Source: Microbacterium salsuginis
GTDB lineage: Bacteria; Actinomycetota; Actinomycetes; Actinomycetales; Microbacteriaceae
Assembly: GCF_012524205.1 (NCBI RefSeq)
Contig: NZ_JABACI010000003.1
Location: 248,001 to 312,000 of the forward strand
DNA length: 64,000 nucleotides
Reading direction: 5' to 3'
Shown: positions 58,942 through 64,000 of the stretch, one piece after another
How the letters are laid out: every line of letters begins with the position of its first letter
How positions within the stretch are numbered: position 1 is the first letter of the stretch
Made by a program: the position numbers and the translations under genes
Notes under the pieces: model-generated
Told to the model about the DNA's origin: nothing
The model's database searches: none
The model's input: the letters and a program-made list of their open reading frames with translations, nothing else

Positions 58942-58959
58942 TGTGGCATCGTTACCACA
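58942..58959. promoter_or_regulatory. Operator TGTGGCATCGTTACCACA in permease/FAD oxidoreductase divergent region
   Basis: An 18-bp palindrome of the same type as those at 42364 and 56798, placed 8 bases downstream of the permease -10 box. It lies about 140 bases before the FAD oxidoreductase start and could control both directions. Confidence 0.72.
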
Positions 58960-58967
58960 TGCCTGTG

Positions 58968-58997
58968 ACTATACGGCGGGACCTCCGCTCGCCGCAA
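58968..58997 (-). promoter_or_regulatory. Promoter of permease genes
   Basis: Minus strand: -35 TTGCGG (58997-58992), an 18-base spacer and -10 TATAGT (58973-58968). The operator lies immediately downstream. Confidence 0.6.
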
Positions 58998-59098
58998 CCG
59001 CCCGACTTCGACCACGCGCCGATGCTAGGCACGCGCGTCGCTGCGATCACGGGGGTTGCGCGTCGCGGCGCCTCTGTGCTTCTCCCGGGGTGGGCGTC

Positions 59099-60640
59099 GT
59101 GATCGCGGCGGACGTCGCGGTCTACGCGGCGACCTCGGCAGGCGTGTGCGCGGCCGTCGCCGCGGCCCGCGCCGGCACCCGCGTCGTGCTCGTCGAGCCC
59201 GGCCGCCACGTCGGCGGCATGACCAGCGGCGGCCTGGGCTACACCGACGTGGGCGACATCCGCGCGCTCGGCGGCATGGCCGCCGAGTTCCGCGCCGCCG
59301 TCGCCGAGCACTACGGCGTGCCGATCGGGCGCTATGCGGGACCGGAGCCCCGCGTGGCGGAGCAGATCTTCCTGCGCTGGCTCGACGAGGCCGGCGTCGC
59401 ACTCCTCTTCGACGCCCCGCTCGCGGGCGTCGACGTGCGGGACGGGCGGATCACGCGGCTGACGCTTCGCGACCGTTCGGTCGTCGAGGCCGGGGTGTTC
59501 GTCGATGCGAGCTACGAGGGGGACCTGCTCGCGGCATCCGGCGTCTCGTATGCCGTGGGACGCGAGTCGCGGGCTCTGTACGGCGAGGAGTTCGCCGGAC
59601 GGCGCGAGGTCGTGCCGGGACGCCATTCGATGCCGCCGTGGATCTCGCCGTTCCGCGGCGATCCCGCGGGCCTGGAGCCGGGGCCACTGCTCCCGCAGAT
59701 CAAGCCGGAGCCGATGGCCCAGGTCGGCGAGGGCGACGGCGGCGTGATGTCGTTCGGGTACCGCGTGTGCTTGTCTCGCGCCGCGGACCGCCTCCCGTTC
59801 CGCCGGCGCGAAGGCTACGACGACGCGCACTGGGAGCTCGGCCGGCGCATCTTCGCCGACGCGCAACGCCGCGGCGATGTGCATCCCGCCGGGCGGTATC
59901 TCGGACTCGAGCCGAACCTGCCCGGGGGCAAGGCCGACGGCAACTCGCTCGGGCCGTTCTCGCTCAGCGTGCTCGACGGCAGTGCATGGGAGTATCCGGA
60001 TGCCGCTCCTGACCGCCGCGAGCAGCTCCGGCTGCACCACCTGCACCACGCCGAGGACTTCCTGTGGTTCCTCGCCAACGACCCCGCGGTGCCGGCCGAC
60101 GTGCGACGGGGCATGCAGGAATGGGGACTGCCCGCAGACGAGTTCGCCGACACCGGCCACCTGCCGCACCAGCTGTATGTGCGCGAAGCGCGCCGGATGG
60201 TGACGGATGCCGTCATCACGGAGCACGAGCTGCGGTCGGGCGCGGTTCCGCGCGACGTCGTGGCGCTCGGGTCGTACCACCTCGACATCCGCGAGGTGCA
60301 GCGGGCGTGGCGCTGGGTCTACGAACATCCGGACCCGATCGCGACGGTGGTCAGCGAGGGGTACCTGTCGGTGCCGGTGCCGATTTACGGCATCGGCTAC
60401 TCTGCTCTCCTGCCGCGGCGCGAGGAGTGCTCCAACCTGGTCGTCGCGGTGTGCGTCGCGGCATCCCATGTCGCGTTCTCGTCGATCCGCATGGAGCCGC
60501 AGTACCAGATGCTCGGTCACGCGGCCGGCGCGGCCGCGGCCCTCGCGGCTCGGGAGGGAGCCGCGGTGCACGACGTCGACGTCGATCTGCTGCAGCAGCG
60601 ATTGCGTGACGGCGGGGCGGTGCTCGGCATCGCCTTATGA
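59099..60640 (+). CDS. FAD-dependent oxidoreductase (FAD_oxidored family)
   Basis: A 513-residue flavoprotein with an N-terminal FAD-binding motif (DVAVYAATSAGVCAAVAAARAG, diverged from GxGxxG) and the adjacent GGMTSGGLGYTD segment of the FAD-dependent oxidoreductase family often found in sugar-degradation loci. The start is uncertain: GTG at 59099 or 59090; the region upstream is the divergent promoter. It is divergent from the second sugar importer and shares its operator, so oxidation or epimerisation of a sugar from that importer is likely. Substrate unknown. Confidence 0.8.
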   Translation: MIAADVAVYAATSAGVCAAVAAARAGTRVVLVEPGRHVGGMTSGGLGYTDVGDIRALGGMAAEFRAAVAEHYGVPIGRYAGPEPRVAEQIFLRWLDEAGVALLFDAPLAGVDVRDGRITRLTLRDRSVVEAGVFVDASYEGDLLAASGVSYAVGRESRALYGEEFAGRREVVPGRHSMPPWISPFRGDPAGLEPGPLLPQIKPEPMAQVGEGDGGVMSFGYRVCLSRAADRLPFRRREGYDDAHWELGRRIFADAQRRGDVHPAGRYLGLEPNLPGGKADGNSLGPFSLSVLDGSAWEYPDAAPDRREQLRLHHLHHAEDFLWFLANDPAVPADVRRGMQEWGLPADEFADTGHLPHQLYVREARRMVTDAVITEHELRSGAVPRDVVALGSYHLDIREVQRAWRWVYEHPDPIATVVSEGYLSVPVPIYGIGYSALLPRREECSNLVVAVCVAASHVAFSSIRMEPQYQMLGHAAGAAAALAAREGAAVHDVDVDLLQQRLRDGGAVLGIAL

Positions 60641-60679
60641 TGGGCCACGTCTCAGACCCCGGTTCGGAAGGGGGCCGCA

Positions 60680-62191
60680 ATGGCTTCGGGCGATCTCACC
60701 CACCTGCAGGAGGGTGCCGTCATCCCGTTCGGCGGCGACCGCTTCACGACGGTGCCCGCTGAGCTGGCAGAGGCGTTCCGGCCTGGCGATCACCTCCATG
60801 TCGTGCAGACGACGGGTGCGCTGCTGCATGTGCCGGCCGCGGTGCGCGACGCCGTCCGCGAGCAGGTCGATGCCGCCGTCGCGGCATTCGAGCAGCTCCG
60901 CGCGGCGGGCGCGGAGCCGGTGCACGCCTTCTACGCGGCGTTCGCCGACGCCCTGGCCGACGACGGGACCTGGGCGCGGATCGTCGAGGCGAACGAGGCC
61001 GACGTCGAGCGGGCGGAATCGCTCGGCCGCTCGACCACGCGCCTGCGGGTGTCGGACCGCATGCGCGAGGACATGATCGAGGGCCTCCGTGGGTGGGCCG
61101 CGCACGTTCTGAACGCTCCCGCCGCCGACGTCGTCTCCCGTGTCGAGCACGACGACTGGGTCGTCGAGACGGTGGCCGCGCCGCTGGGGGTCATCGCGTT
61201 CGTCTTCGAAGGCCGGCCCAACGTGTTCGCCGACGCCGCGGGAGTGCTCGCGACCGGCAACACAGCGGTCCTGCGCATCGGCGGGGACGCACTGGCCACC
61301 GCCCAGGCGATCCAGGACCACGCACTGCGCCCCGCGCTCGAAGGGTCGGGCCTGCCCGACGGCGCCGTCCGGCTCATCCCCGTGCGCGAGCGCTCGGCCG
61401 GCTGGGCGCTCTTCAGCGACGCCCGCCTGGCGCTGGCCGTCGTGCGCGGTTCGGGCACGGCCGTCACCGAGCTCAGCAGCGTCGCACGGCAGAGCGGGAT
61501 CCCCGTCAGCTCGCACGGCACCGGCGGCGCGTGGCTGATCGCCGACCGCACCGCCGATCCTCAGCGCCTCGCCGGCGTGGTCCGCAACTCGCTCGACCGC
61601 AAGGTGTGCAACACGCTCAACGTCGCCGCCGTCGTGCGCGACCGGGCGGCCGAGCTGGTGCCGCTGCTGCTGGCCGCCGCCGATGAGGCCGCGGCGGCGC
61701 GGGGCGGCGTCGCCCGCGTCCACGTCGTCGACGGCAGCGAATCATGGATCCCCACCGATGACCTGACGCGCACCATCGAGGTGCGTCGCGCCGAGGGCAC
61801 CGTCACCGAGCCCCGCGCCACGCTGCTGGACGTCGACCGCATCGGCACCGAGTGGGAGTGGGAGGAGACGCCGGAGCTCAGCCTCGTCGTGGTCGACGAC
61901 ACCGACGAGGCGGTGCAGCTGTTCAACACGTACAGCCCGCAGTTCGTCGCGACGCTCATCTCGGAGGATCCCGACGCGCACGCGCGCTTCCGCGAGAGCG
62001 TGAACGCCCCGTTCGTCGGCGACGGATTCACCCGGTGGGCCGACGGTCAGTACGCGCTGCACCAGCCCGAGCTCGGGCTGTCGAACTGGCAGAACGGACG
62101 GCTGCTCGGGCGGGCCGGCATCCTCACCGGCGCCGACCTGACCACGCGTCAGACCTTCGCCCACCACGAGAGCGCCGACCAGCACCGCTGA
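60680..62191 (+). CDS. ProA-like aldehyde dehydrogenase with N-terminal extension
   Basis: A 503-residue protein whose C-terminal 415 residues match gamma-glutamyl phosphate reductase: VFEGRPNVFADAAGVLATGN, PVSSHGTGGAW, and catalytic Cys310 in DRKVCNTLN. ProA is normally about 420 residues; the extra 85 N-terminal residues (EGAVIPFGGDRFTTVPAELA...) are of unknown origin. No proB or proC is nearby. It may reduce glutamyl phosphate or act as an unrelated aldehyde dehydrogenase. A TATGAT box at 60636-60641 is a possible -10; the ATG follows GAAGGGGG. Confidence 0.82.
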   Translation: MASGDLTHLQEGAVIPFGGDRFTTVPAELAEAFRPGDHLHVVQTTGALLHVPAAVRDAVREQVDAAVAAFEQLRAAGAEPVHAFYAAFADALADDGTWARIVEANEADVERAESLGRSTTRLRVSDRMREDMIEGLRGWAAHVLNAPAADVVSRVEHDDWVVETVAAPLGVIAFVFEGRPNVFADAAGVLATGNTAVLRIGGDALATAQAIQDHALRPALEGSGLPDGAVRLIPVRERSAGWALFSDARLALAVVRGSGTAVTELSSVARQSGIPVSSHGTGGAWLIADRTADPQRLAGVVRNSLDRKVCNTLNVAAVVRDRAAELVPLLLAAADEAAAARGGVARVHVVDGSESWIPTDDLTRTIEVRRAEGTVTEPRATLLDVDRIGTEWEWEETPELSLVVVDDTDEAVQLFNTYSPQFVATLISEDPDAHARFRESVNAPFVGDGFTRWADGQYALHQPELGLSNWQNGRLLGRAGILTGADLTTRQTFAHHESADQHR

Positions 62192-62217
62192 GGGGTCCGC
62201 TCGTCGGCGCCCATCGG

Positions 62218-62223
62218 TAGCAT
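62218..62223 (+). promoter_or_regulatory. -10 element TAGCAT, leaderless VOC gene
   Basis: TAGCAT ends 6 bases before the ATG at 62230, the same leaderless geometry as several regulator genes here. Confidence 0.45.
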
Positions 62224-62229
62224 GCAGCC

Positions 62230-62667
62230 ATGGCCATCAAGCTGGAGAACGTCGGCATCGCGGTTCGCGACATCGAAGAGGCGATCGCATTCTTCACCGA
62301 CCTCGGCCTCACGGTCCTCGGCCGTGACACGGTCAGCGGCGAGTGGGCCGATACCGCCGTCGGGCTCGACGGCAACCATGCCAAGATCGCCGTGCTGCAG
62401 ACGCCGGGCGGTCAGGGTCAGCTCGAGTTCTTCGAGTACATCCACCCGGAGGCGATCGAGACGGAGCCCACCCGTCCCAACGACATCGGCATGCATCGCG
62501 TCGCGTTCTCGGTCGATGACATCGACGAGGCGCTGGCGATCGCCGCGCGGCATGGCTGCTACCCGCTCCGCGGCGTCGCCACGTACGAGGACGTGTACAA
62601 GCTCACGTACCTCCGCGGCCCGAGCGGCATCCTGGTGATGCTCGCCCAGTCGCTGCAGACGGACTGA
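62230..62667 (+). CDS. VOC-superfamily (glyoxalase/dioxygenase-fold) protein
   Basis: A 145-residue vicinal-oxygen-chelate protein with two beta-alpha-beta-beta-beta repeats; metal-ligand candidates are His and Glu in the IMHRVAFSVDD-type and TYLRGPSGILVML strands. The family includes glyoxalases, antibiotic-binding proteins and dioxygenases; function cannot be narrowed. Likely leaderless. Confidence 0.82.
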   Translation: MAIKLENVGIAVRDIEEAIAFFTDLGLTVLGRDTVSGEWADTAVGLDGNHAKIAVLQTPGGQGQLEFFEYIHPEAIETEPTRPNDIGMHRVAFSVDDIDEALAIAARHGCYPLRGVATYEDVYKLTYLRGPSGILVMLAQSLQTD

Positions 62668-62721
62668 GGAGCCGTCATCTCCAGGACCAGCGACGCGCCC
62701 TCGCTGCCGAGTCCGCGTCGC

Positions 62722-63957
62722 GTGCAGGGCACGTACTACACGCTGATGCTGGGCAACACCCTCGCCGCGTCGTTCATCTGGGGAATCAACACGCTCTTCC
62801 TGCTCGATGCCGGACTCTCGAACCTCGAGGCATTCGCGGCGAACGCTTTCTTCACGGTGGGGATGCTTCTCTTCGAGATTCCGACGGGCGTGGTGGCCGA
62901 CACGGTCGGCCGCCGAGCGTCATACCTGCTCGGAACGGTCACGCTCGCGGTGACGACCGTCCTCTACTGGCTGCTCTGGGTCTGGCATTCGCCGTTCTGG
63001 GCCTGGGCCCTCGTCTCGGTGCTGCTCGGGCTGGGCTTCACATTCTTTTCGGGCGCCGTGGACGCCTGGCTCGTCGACGCGTTGAACGCGACCGGCTACG
63101 AGGGCAGCCTCGAGACGGTCTTCGGCCGCGCGCAGATCGTGGGCGGCATCGCGATGCTCTCCGGGTCGGTGCTCGGCGGCGTCATCGCACAAGTGACGGA
63201 CCTCGGCGTGCCGTTCCTCGTGCGCGGCGCCATCCTGCTGCTGATGTTCATCGTCGCTGCACTGCTCATGCGGGACGTGGGCTTCGAGCCGGATCGGAGC
63301 GAAGGCCCCCTCCGGGCGACTCGCACCGTCCTGCGCGCTTCGGTCCGCTACGGTCTGGGGGATCCGCCGGTGCGCTGGCTCATGCTGACCGGCCCCTTCA
63401 CGGCGGGCGTCGGAATGTACGTCTTCTATGCATTGCAGCCCTACCTGCTGGAGCTCTGGGGCGACACGGAGGCCTACTCGGTCGCCGGGCTCGCCGCCGC
63501 CCTCCTGTCGGGCGCTGCGATCCTCGGCGGTGCGCTCGCTCCACGTGTCCGCAAGCTCTTCCGACGGCGCACCTCGGCGATCCTGCTCGCAACGGTGTCG
63601 AGTGCTCTGGTACTGGTCGGTCTCGGGCTGGTGCGCGATTTCTGGTTCGCCGTCGTGCTGGTGGCGATCTGGGGCATCGCATCGGCGATCGATGACCCCG
63701 TGCACCGTGCTTATCTCAACGACATGATCCCGTCGAAGCAGCGCGCCACGGTGCTCTCGTTCGACTCGCTGATGGGCTCGGGCGGCGGGGCCGTCTTCCA
63801 GCCGGTCCTGGGGAGAGTCGCGGATGTCGGGGGCTACGGCGCCTCCATGATCTGGAGCGGGGCGATTTCAGCGTTGGCGGTGCCGCTCATCCTGCTGAGC
63901 CGAGGGCAGCACCCGCCGGCCGACACCGCCCGCGAGGTGACCGCCACCGACGCCTAG
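62722..63957 (+). CDS. MFS transporter
   Basis: A 411-residue major-facilitator protein with about twelve transmembrane helices and the loop 2-3 motif GVVADTVGRRASYLLG. It is most like efflux-type members of unknown substrate. GTG at 62722 is the only standard start between the VOC stop and the first helix, but it has no ribosome-binding site; a GAGGAG lies at 62666-62671, over 50 bases upstream, so the true start is uncertain. It begins 55 bases after the VOC gene and may be co-transcribed. Confidence 0.85.
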   Translation: MQGTYYTLMLGNTLAASFIWGINTLFLLDAGLSNLEAFAANAFFTVGMLLFEIPTGVVADTVGRRASYLLGTVTLAVTTVLYWLLWVWHSPFWAWALVSVLLGLGFTFFSGAVDAWLVDALNATGYEGSLETVFGRAQIVGGIAMLSGSVLGGVIAQVTDLGVPFLVRGAILLLMFIVAALLMRDVGFEPDRSEGPLRATRTVLRASVRYGLGDPPVRWLMLTGPFTAGVGMYVFYALQPYLLELWGDTEAYSVAGLAAALLSGAAILGGALAPRVRKLFRRRTSAILLATVSSALVLVGLGLVRDFWFAVVLVAIWGIASAIDDPVHRAYLNDMIPSKQRATVLSFDSLMGSGGGAVFQPVLGRVADVGGYGASMIWSGAISALAVPLILLSRGQHPPADTAREVTATDA

Positions 63958-64000
63958 ACCCGGACGGGCTGCGATCGGTGGTCGGATCAGTGACCGCCTG

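Noticed and set aside
1..64000. tRNA, rRNA and riboswitch genes
   Set aside because: No cloverleaf-like sequence, rRNA segment or recognisable riboswitch core was found in the intergenic regions, though small RNAs cannot be excluded without expression data.

Overview
The window is high-GC (about 70% by eye) actinobacterial chromosome. Gene content, codon use, leaderless regulator genes and a pair of Microbacteriaceae-type small proteins point to Microbacterium or a close relative. It is dense accessory-metabolism DNA. No rRNA, tRNA, CRISPR array, insertion sequence, prophage or origin was seen, and no gene-free stretch exceeds 300 bases.

Region 1 (1-15.2 kb) is a xylan-utilisation island: a CE7 acetyl-xylan esterase, fructuronate reductase and mannonate dehydratase for uronate side chains, a LacI regulator, a large secreted GH10 xylanase with carbohydrate-binding modules, and on the other strand a binding protein-permease-permease-GH3 operon arranged like the xylobiose operons of Streptomyces, divergent from a ROK regulator. 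Region 2 (15.2-18.2 kb) holds a ThuA/Gfo-Idh pair with its own LacI regulator. Region 3 (18.3-32.4 kb) is mixed metabolism: class III aminotransferase, two small paralogues, a TetR/SDR pair, an SLC13 transporter, an Old-Yellow-Enzyme-type reductase, a cbs-metB transsulfuration operon, a double-HTH protein, a sulfurtransferase and a RecQ helicase fused to a phosphoribosyltransferase-like tail.

Region 4 (32.5-42.4 kb) has a PPOX protein, a YbdK-type ligase, a TetR-controlled isomerase/Gfo-Idh operon, a DUF2520-panC-panB operon and, divergent from it, helR. helR is preceded by what looks like a rifamycin-associated element, which would make it a rifamycin-inducible RNA polymerase-rescue gene. 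Region 5 (42.4-64 kb) is a second sugar island: GH1, a sulfatase, a MalT-like regulator, an asymmetric heterodimeric ABC exporter, a GH38-type mannosidase, a second sugar ABC importer, a FAD oxidoreductase, a ProA-like dehydrogenase, a VOC protein and an MFS transporter.

Three promoters in region 5 (GH1, the binding protein, and the permease/FAD oxidoreductase divergent promoter) carry the same 18-bp TGTGG...CCACA palindrome, two of them just downstream of good -10 boxes, so these scattered genes probably form one LacI-type regulon. The most distinctive signals are the RAE-helR pair, this shared operator, a 19-bp-period GGTTTCTCAA array between recQ and the PPOX gene, the complementary decay of the two ABC exporter ATPase domains, and a strongly over-represented GGATGCC word across the window.
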